NCBI RefSeq assembly: GCF_932526225.1
Contig: NC_064035.1
Span: 12,964,566-13,028,565, forward strand
Origin: Nematostella vectensis
Lineage: Eukaryota > Cnidaria > Anthozoa > Actiniaria > Edwardsiidae
DNA: 64,000 nucleotides
Direction of reading: 5' to 3'
The notes beneath the pieces were generated by a model. That model saw only the letters and a program-made list of their open reading frames with translations, searched no databases and was not told where the DNA came from. Both the position numbers and the translations under genes were made by a program. Every line of letters starts with the position of its first letter. Positions within the stretch are counted from its first letter, which is position 1. Shown one piece after another: positions 50,162 through 62,614 of this stretch.

Positions 50162-51391
50162 GAGATGGGGCTTTAAGGGGATTACATTTTTATGAAGTAT
50201 TTTAGGTTTTGAATTGTTCTCTTTGACCTTTAAAAACTCATACTTATTTTTCAAATTTCTTCTCATTTAGTTTAAATCTATTTTTACACATTGTTGGTGA
50301 AGTCTCTTGATTATAATCGAAACACACTTACTACTGTAAAACACGAAATGTATATAAACTGATTTTTTGCTGTAGTGTTTTAAAGTATTTCTACTGTAGA
50401 TTGTAAATCATTGTAACTGCTATGTTGGTGGATAAGTACCTTCAGGAAGGTCATTGGTTCACAAAGCATTCTTCGTATCATATAATTTATTTACTATCAT
50501 AGGAAAATAAAATGGAAACTATAATGCCCATGTGTTTTGTTGGAAATGAGGCCAGCTTGCCCTCAATCGTTTAGCCTCATCTGTAGGCATTTTTTGGTGG
50601 GGGGGGGATGGGGTTGTTACTTGTCTAAAATGGTAGAATACCAGTACTTGCCTTTGGTATTAATTACAAGGTTTTGTAGTTTGAGGATCCACCACTACTA
50701 TGTACTGCAATGAGAGCAGCCCAGGGGGGACTCTCCAGAAAAGTAAATGGGGGATTGTCCTATCTTTTAGGGTATCAAGTTTTGGCCAACTGCTATCCCT
50801 TAGGGGGTGATGTGGGATTTTTCCAATTTTGCTAGCTCCTAGGGTATAAAATGTGACCAACTGCTATTTCAAAAGTATATGACTTTTTTTGTCCAATTCT
50901 GTCATCTCTTGGGGTATAAAATTCGACCAATAGCTCTTCTTTTTTTTATTTTGCTATTTCTTAGTGTTGAAAATTCCTTCTACCACACCCAATTTGTCAT
51001 CCCTTAGGGTAGCCTCTGGGCTACCAGCCCCAAAAAATTGAGGCACCCTTTTTATTTCCCTTATTATCACGCATCCTAACACAGCTTTTATAAGATTTTT
51101 GCAAGAAGAGAAAAAACTGGGAGCAATCGCCTGATTAAGAGTGAATCAAGGATTTCTCATGGGGGGAGGCCTGGGGTTTCAAGAGAGCAAAGGTGAACAC
51201 TTTATGGCTCTGCAGGAGGATCTCCGGATCTCTATATGGGGAGCTTTTGTCAATCAATTCCGTCTTTTCGGTCACTGTTTACCACAAACAGCTAATACCT
51301 TTCCAAGACTGGTCGAGGCTTTCGGGTCTCCTGTGGCGGCACTCCGACAAATTGGGCACGAGCTCGTGATCTTGGCGCTTCAAGATCAAAG
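50162..51391. other. MAX 3' UTR and MAX-PPP5C intergenic region
   Basis: MAX 3' UTR to about 50530. At 50700-51020 there are degenerate repeats of GGGTATAAAATTYGACCAA related in wording to the interior of the 13921-14359 element. No gene seen. Confidence 0.5.
50506..50511 (+). terminator. Polyadenylation signal of MAX
   Basis: AATAAA 345 bp after the MAX stop codon, the best signal before the next gene. Confidence 0.55.
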
Positions 51392-52041
51392 ATGGCGGCT
51401 ACAGTGGAAGTCAAAGAAGCCGATGTATATGTACTGTCATTGGAAAAAGAGGCAGAAGATTTAAAACTGAAAGCTAATGGATACTTCAAAGGTAGACTTT
51501 ATTACCTGCGATATTGTAAGTGGCCCATGGCCATTGAAAATTATATTATGCTGGTCTGTAACAAAAGTTGACATGAAGTTATACTTACTCTGTTTAATTT
51601 TCTAGAAGGGAATTACAACTCCGCTATAACATTTTACACTCAAGCGATCGAGTTGAAAGCAGACGTTCCTGCGTACTATGGCAACCGGAGTTTTTGCTAT
51701 CTTAAGACTGAGTATTATGGACTTGCTCTTGCGGATGCTAACAAAGCTATTCAGCTCGATCGGAAGTACATCAAGGTAAGATCATCTTTGTAATTGTTCT
51801 TGCACGTGAGCAAACACAATTAGTTATACTAGAAACGCAGTTGTAAATATGTATATATATATATAAAATGATGGCTGAAGGCTTTCATAGAAAGTGCTCA
51901 ATACTCGAAAGTAGAGCGGTGTATAGTGTTGGTTTGAGAAAAATACAAACTACATAGGGGATTCCTAATCCCCTGATGAGTGGGCAACCACGAAACAGAC
52001 CTGTAGGGAAACCTATGTAGTTTGTATTTTTCTCAAACCAA

Positions 52042-52114
<73 letters not shown>

Positions 52115-55100
52115 GGTAACAGATAGAGTTGAGACAAAACAGGCCCATACCCAGGGGGTGCAGGGTACCACCCCCCCCCCCCCCCCCACAACGGCCGAAG
52201 GTCCACATTTGGTTTCCAATGGACGTGCTATTTGTTGACAAAACTATAAAGCATAAGCTCTATGTACTCTTGTACATAGCCAAATCTGACGATAAACGTC
52301 CCGTGGAGATACTGCAAAGGCAAAAAAATCCCTTTTGTTCTATCTGGGATGGTTTTTGATACCAAATCAATTGGTCCCCCTCCCCTTCTCGGCCTGCTAC
52401 TGGTGAATCTGGACAGGGTGTGGGAAAAAAACATGGGTACCATGGAATCTTGAATTCCTTGTTCCAATTCCCTTAAAATGCTTTATAAATTAATACTCAA
52501 CTGTTCTAATCCATCTTCAGGGCTATTATCGGCGAGCAACTGCAAACATGGCATTAGGAAAGTTCAAACTAAGCCTAAAGGACTATGAAATGGTAATTAA
52601 AATCTATCTAACATTTAATCACAAAAGGTTTTTTAGTTAATTTTTAATTAATTTTTAATTTAAAACTGATGCTTAATTTTTATAACTTGATTCTTTTTGA
52701 AAAAAAAAATACAATTTGTGGTGTGTTGTCATTGGGGCTATAGTACCCTTGTTTTGCTCTGATATAAACTGGATAATTTGATTATGTATTTCTAAATGTA
52801 ATTGCCTATTTTCAATCTTTATGCTCCCCATGCCTTTTTGCTTATAAGTAAATCTTGTTTGTTTTCCAAGGTTGTGAAATTTCATCCTAGTGATAAAGAT
52901 GCAAAGGCAAAATATACTGAATGTAAAAAGATAGTACAAAGACAAGCATTTGAAAAGGCCATTGCGGCAGAAGAAAAATTAGTGTCTGACAGTATAGATG
53001 TTGATGCCATTGGTAAGTAGGGTACATGCCTTGGAAATAACCTGTTTCTGTTAAAAAAAAGGTAATTCAAGATTAGTATATAAGCTTTGGTGATACTGTC
53101 ACCTGTTGCTGTAATTTAAGACAACCGTTGATGTTTTCGATTTGAGATGTTTGGAGATCTGAAACCATCTACAGTAACATGTCTAACTATTTCTGGTTTT
53201 GTTTTGTTCGTCAGTTGTTGAGAATGATTATGATGGACCTAGAATTGATGAAAATGGAATAACCAGTGAATTTATAAAGGAAATGATGGATAGATTTAAA
53301 GATCAGAAGAAAATACATAAGAAATATGCCTATATGGTAAGTGAGTATGCTGTGTCATATAAAAAACATATATATAACAAACCTATACATTACTATTGTA
53401 GACAATAGTATTTGGTAACATATGCGCTCACCATTATGACAGACTTGGATAACTGGTTATGTGCTTAACTAGTCTCCCAAGTCTTATGTGATTTATGGAT
53501 TTGTGTTTTTCCTTGAAATCGTGTCTGGAAGAACTCCAACTACCAGCTCTTCAAAAATTTCTTTTGATTACATATAAAGCTTTCCAGAGACTAAGGATAG
53601 GGCCGAAACATTAGGATGTAAGACTATAGGAATGTTTATTTAAAGAATGATCACCGGGGTCCATATTGTACAGCCAATTAATGCAAACGAATTTGAATAC
53701 TTTTAAACTACTTTTAAATTATTAAAATATCAAAATCTGTTGAGATTAACCTGTGATTCTTTTTTTGGGGGTAGATATTAAAGCAAGCAAAGGTTATGTT
53801 TGAAAAGATGCCATCTCTTATAGAGATTACTATACCCAAGGTAAGAATAATTTTATAATACCTCTTACACATAATTTCTGGGCTAATATTACAGTTTGTC
53901 AGGAATGTATATACTGTTTCTTTACTTTTGCAGGGTAAGACATTCACAGTTTGTGGAGATATTCATGGTCAGTTCTATGACTTGCTAAACATCTTCAAGC
54001 TCAATGGCCTTCCATCAAAAGAGAATCCTTATGTATCCTTCATGTGCTTTAGTTTGTCTCAGGATTTGCTACAGGCCATAGATAAATACCTGGAATTGTT
54101 CCCAGAATTTCTTTCTAAGCTCTCTCTTCTCTAGATCTTTTATCATTTATCTGTTTTTGAAATAGATAAAAAGTATGAGTTAGCTTCCATGTCAACCCTT
54201 TGGCAATGAGGTTAAAGTTCCATGGAAGGTGGGGTCACATCTAGCAGAGTGGTAGGGGGGTATGCTCACCTGCGCCACCACTAGAGCCAGAATTTTACAA
54301 AGGACATCTGAAAGGAAATTGTGCCAGCTCCTTAATGAATACAAGGAATGTCTGAGGGAAGTCTGAGGCTTGTCCTTCAAAGAAATTCTAACTATAGCCA
54401 AGCTGAGGTACCACTGTTGTGATTGAGCAGAAAGAGAAAAGATAATAGTCTCATCTAAATCTCAATCACAAGTGAAACATGTCAAACTCTTATTTGATTC
54501 ATAAATAAAAATTCTAAGCCAGAATTGTACAACTTAGGCCATCATAAAGAGGCAAGCTTTCGTGACTGAAAAATTATGATGGCTATACAGTTAGAGCCTC
54601 AGTGTGACATAAATTACAGTGGGAGCACAGAAAGCGGGCTTGAACACTGTAAACATTTTGAAAAATAAGTTCCAGCCAATCAGGTTAGGGTGTTCCCACA
54701 CTCAATCGACAGACAAAAAAGCTCTACACGTACAAGGTCAAATATACAACGTCCGGCGTTTCTCATTGGCTGAACTTTTTTTCAAAATGTTTACAGTGTT
54801 CAAGCATATTCTGATTGGTCAAAGTTGTTCAGCATGGCCCGCTTTCTTTGTCCTCACTGTAAATGAATATATATCAGCACAAATCCCTGCTTTGAATTGT
54901 AACAAATACCAAATGAATACCAAACTTGTCTGAAACTAAGGCGCCCACTGTATTAGGGACAATAGAATTTGAAACTTGGCTACTGTTAATAAGAAATATT
55001 TGTAATGTGGTTCAAGGATCAACTCAAATAGAATTTTATCCTTAACAGAACCCAACAGCTCTTCAATGGCGACTTTGTAGATCGGGGTTCATTCTCCTGT

Positions 55101-58100
55101 GAAGTAATATTTACACTTTTCAGCTTCAAGTTACTCTACCCAGAACACTTCTTTATGTCTAGAGGTAAATAAAAGATCAGGTCTGTAGCTGTGTTCCATG
55201 TAAATGAACATTCCCTAGGGCAAGAAACATTGGTCACTAATTTTTGGGTCTTTGTGGGGGAGCTCTTTTTAGTAAAGGGGCGCTATATTTGGGAGGCTGT
55301 GCTTATTTCACTTCAGCGGAAAATACCAGCTTCTGAATCTATTGAGAACAATACTTTATTTTAGATAAATGACATTTGAAGAAATTTGCGCTCATTTGGA
55401 TTTAAAAGTTGTTATGTGAGAATGTCAATGCAAGGATTTACACTGTTTAAGTGGTGCTTTTGTTGAGGTTTTTCCAGGGGGAGGGGAGGGTGGGGCTTAT
55501 ACTAAAATTCCAGGTCCTGCTTATTGGGTGGGGGTACTTATTTAAAGGATGGTGCTTATTTGAGTCATTATGGTATACCTCAGTTAAGTCACAGCCTCAG
55601 CTCAATTTATTTTTACCTATTTCTTCATCCAGATGTTTATTTGGATTGAAGCACCCCTTGGTGAAAATATATTACTTTTTTAACTTTTAAGCAGCCAATT
55701 GACCTAAGTTCCAGAAGTGGGCTCTTGGTACAGGTAGACTAGATAGTAAATAGATTATGTTTTTGGCCAACCTTAAATTTTGCTTTTATGAGTGAAAGTT
55801 CCTCCAAATTGCTGGGTTATGGTACTAATGACAGTGCATTTTTGTTTAAAGGAAATCATGAAAGTAGTTCCATGAATCAGATGTACGGATTTGATGGAGA
55901 AGTGAAAGCTAAATATCCTTTTTAACTTTGGGCATGTGTTGATTGTATTGGTTTCTTGTCTTCATTGTCTATTTGTCCAAGGTTTTCATTCCTTAACACA
56001 TCCCACATACACCTCTGATATGGTAGATCTTTTTACTGAGGTGTACAACTGGTTACCACTTTGTCACCTCATCAACAAGAAAGCGCTGGTACCATGTCTC
56101 TTATTTTCTTACTCATCCATTTATATATATCCAGTAGATTTTAATCTTAGCCTTGTTATTACCAGGTTATGCATGGAGGTCTGTTTAGCACTGATGGCAT
56201 TAAGCTGGATGACTTAAGAACTATCTCTAGAAACAAACAGCCTCCTTCAGAAGGTACAGTAGGATTATTAAAATAATTGAAGGATTTAAAATGGTACTTC
56301 TGTATCATGATCTCTAATATATTAACATGTGTATTATGAATTTAAAAACATTGAACCAGCAAACCACTCAGGGAATCCATGTAGTGTCGTAACTTGCAGT
56401 GGTTTATGGGTATCGAGGAAACTTTAAAAAAAACATAACCACTAACAAATCCTGACTTGAAAATCTTTGGTTTGTCTTAGGGTTGTTTCCTTCCTCATTG
56501 TTTCAGGGACCTTAACTGAATGTCAATGTAATTGGCTTTTAAGATTTTTAAAATTGTTTGATTTAGGTTCTCTTTCATCATTTTTTTTTGTGTTTGGCTT
56601 ACAAGCTTCAATTGATCACCATCTCAGCATCAAGTTTTTATGTTCAAGTTCTTTTTTATGATGTTGCAGTAAAAAAGGTATTATATGGTAAAAAAATATT
56701 TTGTACTTTGTGCCAGATATCGTAATGCCCATCCCAGAACTTGTAGCACACTCGGTGAAACCCAAAGATACAAGGAATATTGATTTTTGTTGTCATTTTT
56801 CCCACTAGGTCCCATGTGTGATTTGTTATGGTCAGACCCCCAGCCACAGGTAGGGTGCGCCTGCCACTAACCCAGAGAAAGCTTTATTTAAGGTCTCGGT
56901 AAAGGTAAACGACGTGTCCGCGGAAAAAAATATTGTCTCGCCGCAATTTTCACTACATGTACAAACTGTATAACAAATAAAAGATTGAATTATCTCCTGC
57001 AAGTTTTATTTTTCCAATAGCTAATTCCGTGTTTAAGTTTTGAGGCCTCAAACTCAGAAGTATGGAGTTTACTCTTGAGCGTAATGCACCATCGCGTTAT
57101 TGCGCATGTACTTGCACGTAATTGCATCTCAATGACAGGTAGATGATCTACCAAAGTGTGTGAGGACTTTTTGTTATTTGACACTGTCAACAAAATATCA
57201 CGAATGAAAGTTGGAACTCTCATTTCTGGCGAAATTTGGACACAAAAAGTGCTATAAAAGCGATCTTCAGTCGAAAATTTGAAGGCGATATCTTAAAACC
57301 CGTCGCGAGGTTACGCCCGACAAGCTCGAGTTCTATCCTCAAAATAATACGCTAGAAAAGTCAAAGATTTTGGCGTGAATTCACGGTCAACAGGTCACGG
57401 GAAACAGCAAAGGCCCATTTTAGCCGTCTTAGAATGCGATTTATGGAGAACTTTTTTTTTTGGAAAAATAAAGTTTAAGAACTATTGATACAGTTTTTAC
57501 AAAAACAACAAAAACAAACAGTGGTGTCAAATTTACCTTTACCAAGACCTTAAAAAGTAATAATAACCAACCTGTTGCCAAAAAGATTTAATTCCCTCAC
57601 AGGCCTTTCTTGGGACACAACGATCACCCAATGCATTTTTTTTGCAACTTCAAGAGAACTTGATTTTTTTAAATAAATTGAAAAATTCTTATCAAACATC
57701 ATCAAGATCATCAAATAATAATGCTCGTTTATTTCAACCGTTTGCAGTTCTTTTACAACTGAATTACCGGTGGGGTCAGCTAACTACAAAATACATTACA
57801 CCATACATAATTCATAATAACATTAAATCCCCAGCATATTGCGCTGAGACGAATTTGGAAAAACGGTCCGTGCGACCCGGAACCACACTATGTGCGCGCT
57901 TAGATCTTAGGGAGTATGGCGAATTGGAGGATATAAGTCTGCTTGACACTAGGGGGTATAAGACGCTCCCCTGTTTGATATTGCTTATGAATTTTCTGCA
58001 CACATTGTGACGCCGCGCCTCTAAAGAAGACAAGCATGCGCGTTCGAGGGCGTCCTCGTAGCTAAGGCCACTACCGAAAATTATTCCTAGAGATCTTTTT

Positions 58101-61100
58101 TGAATTCTTTCTAAGGCAGCACATAGGTATTGCGGAAGGTTGGAAAAGACAACGCAGGCATACTCTAAGATGGACCTTATAAGAGAACAGTATACAGACA
58201 CTAAATCCCTTTCTGAGACACCACATGATTTTAGTTTTCTGAGTGCATAGAGACGACGGTTTGACTTTTTGATCACATAGTCACAGTGCGATGACCAACT
58301 AAGGTCCGAAGAGATATACACACCGAGAAGCTTGAAACTGGTGACTGACTCAATAACGGAACCGCCGACCGCTATTGGTTGGCACTGAGAACTATTGTAC
58401 TGTAAAAAATCAACCCGCATCTCCTTGCACTTACTAGGATTTAACAGCATGTTATTATTTTGTGCGAATCCAGTTGACATATATTGTCTAACGAAAAAGT
58501 TATGCTATTTTCAGCCTGGCCGATCTGCAAGCAAACGAGGAGTCGGGATCCAATTTGGTCCAGACATTACTGAAAAGTTCTGTAAGGACAATGGCCTTGG
58601 TAAGATTTGCAGTAACCACATCCTTGTCCTATAACCAATTGTTTTGTTATACCATTTCAAGAGCTTGACCACATTTACTCGAAAAAAAAAAAACCCTGAA
58701 ATTGATTATTACCTGCCAAGAAACGTCCATATCCAAGTTTTGTGTGCCGTTATAGATAAACTATTAAGCAATGACCATTGGTAAATTTTAGCTCTGTTTT
58801 CCTCGTTGAATCACAACACTTATTCAAAGTGTTAGATGTATGTTTGAGACATCGACAATTTGATGGCATGTTTGCCTTGGTGAAATTGAATAAGCTTTGG
58901 AACTTATTTGAATAAGCTTTGGAACTTATTCGGTTGTCTGATGAATTGCCAGTCTAGGGTGTCTAGATTCGCCTAGTTATTTATGTCAAGCTTTTCTCTG
59001 CAGAACTGATCATACGAAGTCACGAAGTTAAACCAGAAGGCTACGAGGTTATGCACGATGGAAAGTGCATCACAATATTTTCTGCGCCTAACTATTGGTA
59101 TGTATACTTTATATTACATACACCACTTTGCGCACCCGCTTGCATTTTGACATACCTATTTGGGTGGTTCCCCAAGACGAGGTTTCAGTTTAGGTACATC
59201 TGTTGTTATAAAAAAAATAATAATTTGGTGTAAAACATTTATTTCGATTGAACAAGGGTACGTTGGGTTAGAGTAAAAAAAACATTATCTCATCAAATAC
59301 CTCTAAAATGTGTAGTTATGGCTAATTCAAAGCAAGCTAACAAAATGTTGCACAAGCTCAAGCGATGTAATGCTGTCTTTTAGTGACCAAATGGGAAATA
59401 AAGGAGCGTTTATCACAATGGGTGACGACCTTAAGCCCAAGTTCACAACTTACGAGGCTGTGGTAAGTATGGATCACAGTTGGCTCTGCTGGGACACGGA
59501 TCTATTCTATGCAGAATTCATCACATGGATCCGTGGGATAGGTATTCGGTATACCTTCTTGATGGCCATTTTTTTTCAAGTGATCTTGTGAGCTTTAATA
59601 CCAATGTAGAGCCCACAAATGTAATAACTACCCACAAATGTAATAACTACCCACAAATGTAATAGCAAGTTGCCCACAAATGTAATAAACCCACAAACAA
59701 GTTACCCACAAATGTAATAAACCCACAAATGTGATAACAAGTTACCCACAAAAGTGATAACATGGAAGGGGGCTGTTAAAGACAGGTCTACCACCTACTT
59801 GCTGAGGACATTGAGCCCAAAAATATATGTCAACGAACCTTCTTGTCCTTTGGGTTCGGTCTATTTTCACAAATAACAGACAACAATGCTCACCCTAAAT
59901 GGCGTACGGCTTCCCTTGAATTCGGTTTAAAAGAAGCCAATTGCAGTGTAAGTTTCTTACTACATTCGAAAAGACCAGTTAAAAAGTATAACAGATAATC
60001 ACAAATTTGCTTCAATACCCACCGTAAAACCGTAAATGCCGTGATTTTCCCTTTTGCAAAAAGTGGCCACAAACATCTTATAGTATCCATCCATATATGA
60101 GGACGCATTTTCTATTAAAGTGGAGACGAAAGAGGGACTACAACTCGTAATCTCGATATTTATTTGCCATGGCAAGCCAGGGGACCGTACTAGGATAAAT
60201 AAAGCATGAATCTGATTGGCGCAGTATGGTGGTCTGACTGGCGAAACAGAAAAGCTATTGGAAACGGGATTATTTCCTTGTAGATTAATTGTTTACTCTA
60301 AGTATTCGATATATTAATCGTGATGAGTTTGCAGTGAAGAGTAACTAAAGCTTACGACGATAAACGTCACCATAGCAACGCATGACATTTTTTTTTCACT
60401 TTGTATATATTCTAGAATAGCCGACAAAGAATTTACTAATTCTTGTAGTCCAAAAAAAAAATAATAAACACTAGCAGCATGCTCACATCGGCAAAACGTG
60501 ATTTCACTAATTAATGACAAAAATCGCTAAATAACTAGTTGACAGCAGTGAACTACATGCTAATTGGTCAAACAAACAAGATTGTCCATATGAAATTGAT
60601 GCCATAAACAGCAAATTAGATTTGATAGATAATGTTATGACAACAGCCGTGTATTCGAAGCAAACTCCGCTTTTAGGCAGTGTCTAAATCTCTACTGAGA
60701 CATTATTAAATTTGTGTGTAACTTTTTATTACATTTGTGGTTTTATTACACTTGTGGGCACTACACCATTTCTGTATCGCAATATTTTCATGTGCACTCG
60801 GCAAAGAAATCTCACAATTTAAGTTATGTGAAAGAGCGAGTATTTGTAAAGGCGGGGAAACTCTGGTTTAAATATGAGACCCTCCTAAAAATCTGATCCC
60901 CATACTACCCAGAATATCGAGTCTAAAATGACGTGACTGAAGAAATTCTAACACGAGGTATAATGTTGAGCCTCAAACAATATCCTGGAAATATTCAGTT
61001 ATTGTAATGCCACCTCTTTTACTCTTTGCTACCACCTCATTATCAGAGCGCAAGCTTGCACATGGTCCCTGCCCGGTGGACTGATTGAATCACAAATAAA

Positions 61101-61182
61101 TTGTTTTCTTTTGTAGCCCCATCCAGACGTGAAGCCAATGGCGTACTCCAACTCACTGATGCAGATGTTTGGCTTTATGTGA
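51392..61182 (+). CDS. PPP5C: Serine/threonine protein phosphatase 5 (TPR-PP5)
   Basis: PPP-family phosphatase autoinhibited by its TPR domain and recruited by Hsp90. Sixteen exons: 51392-51491, 51606-51775, 52521-52592, 52871-53012, 53215-53336, 53775-53840, 53934-54032, 55059-55164, 55852-55912, 56007-56088, 56166-56253, 56809-56849, 58515-58599, 59004-59097, 59384-59462, 61117-61182. Total 490 residues plus stop; vertebrate PP5 has 499. Three TPR units lie at about 25-130 ([45 protein letters not shown]). Catalytic motifs in order: [79 protein letters not shown]. The C-terminus is [20 protein letters not shown]. Introns 7 and 9 are U12-type. Introns hold a hammerhead element (intron 2), a palindromic MITE (intron 7), a LINE fragment (intron 12) and a ~1.15 kb inverted-end element (intron 15). 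Confidence 0.96.
51922..52048 (+). mobile_element. Hammerhead-containing retroelement fragment with 37-bp perfect inverted repeat
   Basis: Arms 51922-51958 and 52012-52048 are perfect 37-bp reverse complements flanking the ribozyme core. The right arm merges directly into a (TA)n tract. No reverse transcriptase is seen nearby, so this is a solo terminal repeat or a non-autonomous copy. Family assignment (Penelope-like or retrozyme) is inference. Confidence 0.7.
51970..52008 (+). ncRNA. Type I hammerhead ribozyme core
   Basis: CTGATGA at 51973-51979, stem II GTGG/GCAA loop/CCAC at 51980-51991, GAAA at 51992-51995. A short stem III ACAG/CTGT with a 2-nt loop spans 51995-52004. The predicted cleavage follows the A at 52005 (context TGTA). 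Stem I begins CCC (51970-51972) with GGG (52006-52008) and continues through an internal loop into a 37-bp stem. All catalytic-core positions of the hammerhead fold are present. The very short stem III resembles Penelope-like-element and retrozyme hammerheads, which act as dimers (family knowledge). It sits in sense orientation in PPP5C intron 2. Confidence 0.88.
52045..52111. repeat. (TA)n microsatellite
   Basis: About 67 bp of uninterrupted TA dinucleotides adjoining the hammerhead element in PPP5C intron 2. Confidence 0.95.
52171..52188. repeat. Poly-C tract
   Basis: About 17 C residues in PPP5C intron 2. Confidence 0.9.
54033..55058 (+). other. U12-type (GT-AG) intron 7 of PPP5C
   Basis: The 5' site reads GTATCCTTC and the branch region TCCTTAAC at 55039-55046 lies 13 nt before the terminal AG. 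Both match the U12 (minor spliceosome) consensus. Splicing joins NPY to [10 protein letters not shown] in frame, as PP5 requires. Confidence 0.85.
54613..54864. mobile_element. Palindromic MITE-like element in PPP5C intron 7
   Basis: Left end TTACAGTGGGAGCACAGAAA then GCGGGC, TTGAACACTGTAAACATTTT. The right end is its reverse complement, with an extra ~30 bp (CATGCTGAACAACTTTGACC) inserted between the two blocks. Non-coding. Confidence 0.7.
55913..56006 (+). other. U12-type AT-AC intron 9 of PPP5C
   Basis: The intron starts ATATCCTTTT and ends CCCAC, with branch sequence TTCCTTAAC at 55989-55997, 10 nt from the terminal AC. No GT-AG pair restores the reading frame here, whereas AT-AC gives [14 protein letters not shown] exactly as in the PP5 family. 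Only 94 nt long. Confidence 0.92.
56850..58514 (+). other. PPP5C intron 12
   Basis: 1.66 kb intron hosting the antisense LINE fragment (57812-58480). No host coding sequence. Confidence 0.7.
57812..58480 (-). mobile_element. 5'-truncated non-LTR retrotransposon: C-terminal part of reverse transcriptase (CR1/L2/jockey-like)
   Basis: A 222-codon minus-strand ORF in PPP5C intron 12, antisense to the host gene. It shows the post-catalytic part of a LINE reverse transcriptase: LNPSKCKEM, then [20 protein letters not shown], the thumb-like ...[33 protein letters not shown] and [15 protein letters not shown]. The catalytic YxDD box is absent (it would lie upstream), and no endonuclease is seen. It ends normally at a stop codon, consistent with the usual 5' truncation on insertion. 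The clade is a guess from the conserved order. Confidence 0.85.
59611..60759. mobile_element. ~1.15-kb element with inverted ends built of CCACAAATGTAATAA repeats (PPP5C intron 15)
   Basis: The left end has about eight tandem GCCCACAAATGTAATAA-like words (59611-59760). The right end carries the same words inverted (60715-60759, ending CACTTGTGGGC). No transposase ORF is visible in between. Interpreted as a non-autonomous DNA transposon with multiple subterminal repeats. Confidence 0.6.
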
Positions 61183-61549
61183 AGCAGTTAATTATTCCAA
61201 CTCGCGACCGCAGATATTTGCCTTCATGTGAACAAGGATCCTACATTGGTCGAAATACGAGGAAATGTCCACATTATGGGCAAAACAAGACCCTTAATGA
61301 GTATACGCATTCTACCGACACAGATAGAAGATGGTCAAAAGGGTCGTTCTGTAACATTTTCCCAGTATTTTGATGTTGGCCCCTCAACCTGGCTACATCT
61401 CTGTTATGTATGATTTTTACTGGCTGTGTAACCTAGGGACTGTTTGGCAGCGTGGCAGAGTTTGAAGATTCTGGGCGCGAAAGCGAGGCCTTTGTATGCG
61501 AACTTTGTCTGCGGCCTTTTTGCACATTTCAGAAACATTTTTGTTTTAC

Positions 61550-61555
61550 AATAAA
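61550..61555 (+). terminator. Polyadenylation signal of PPP5C
   Basis: AATAAA about 370 bp downstream of the PP5 stop codon. Confidence 0.5.
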
Positions 61556-61934
61556 GCCTGAGGCGAAACACGGTTAAAAGAAGATGGGGTAGCCTGGTTT
61601 AAAAAAGAGCTCCAAATACTTGCTAGAAAGCTGTAAATAAACCCAGACAATAGCCTCGCTTTCGCGCTCAGATTTCATCATCTGGAAAACGCCCTATATC
61701 ATCTGGAAAATGTTGATTAAGGTTATACTGTTAGGCACTTGTATCTTTACACTTGAATACTTTTTACCGCTGTGATTCATAATATAAATTTCCTCGTGGT
61801 CAAGGTGTCTCTAGTGAGCTTTTTATCATGGAAAGGGTCCCAATACCTAGATATTCCCGTGAAGACTAGGGGCAATTAACCCAGGGTCCTCTCGGTTGAT
61901 CAATTCAAATTGCTGACAGGCTGGTGAAAAAAAA

Positions 61935-62008
61935 AATCCTGTGGGGCACATCCACGCCCCTACAGGTCATTTCCCTATATGCCCCATCCCCTGCTACGGC
62001 CATTTAGT
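61935..62008 (-). repeat. Dispersed ~160-bp repeat, copy 4 (partial)
   Basis: Truncated or internally deleted reverse copy, from GGGGCACATCCACGCCCC to CCCTGCTACGGCC. Confidence 0.65.
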
Positions 62009-62614
62009 GGAGCTCTACAATCCACCCACCCTCGTTAACTGACCTCTTTGCATTGTTCCAAGGGTATTTCCCATCAAAATAGATCACTAAACATTTTTCA
62101 GCCAATTAAATTCTTGATAAGGTGATGTTCTTACTTGAGGCATACGTGGGATAACCCTGGTTGAAAAGAAAGCAGCACACTTCCAGAGATTTCAGAAATG
62201 AGACTAGTGGCAGACAAACTTGGCAAGTCCAGAATTATCACGAGGTTGATTTGTCAAATTCCTGAAAGCCAACATGTCTGAGACAACCATAGTTATAAGC
62301 CAAATACCAGCTAACAGCTTCACAAGACAACAGAGAAAAGTCATTGTTGCCTTTTACAAATTAATTTGGAGGCTCTGGTACCCAGGTTAAAGCAAGACGC
62401 ATACAACAGCATAGATAGACATTTTTTTATTTCTCAAAACATACAGTATACACAAATCATACAGTACACAACATATTACACTTACCTGAGGTGTTTCGAT
62501 TCAATAGACTTGATGCTTTAAAAATTTTTGGCAATTGGTATAACTAAAAAGACTACAGACAAGCTGTAAAAGGACTAGATCGTCTGCGTAGGTGTGGTAT
62601 AGACAAGGCATAAT

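Noticed and set aside
57812..58480. A host gene antisense to PPP5C
   Set aside because: The protein is the 3' portion of a LINE reverse transcriptase with no catalytic box; a truncated retrotransposon insertion explains it.
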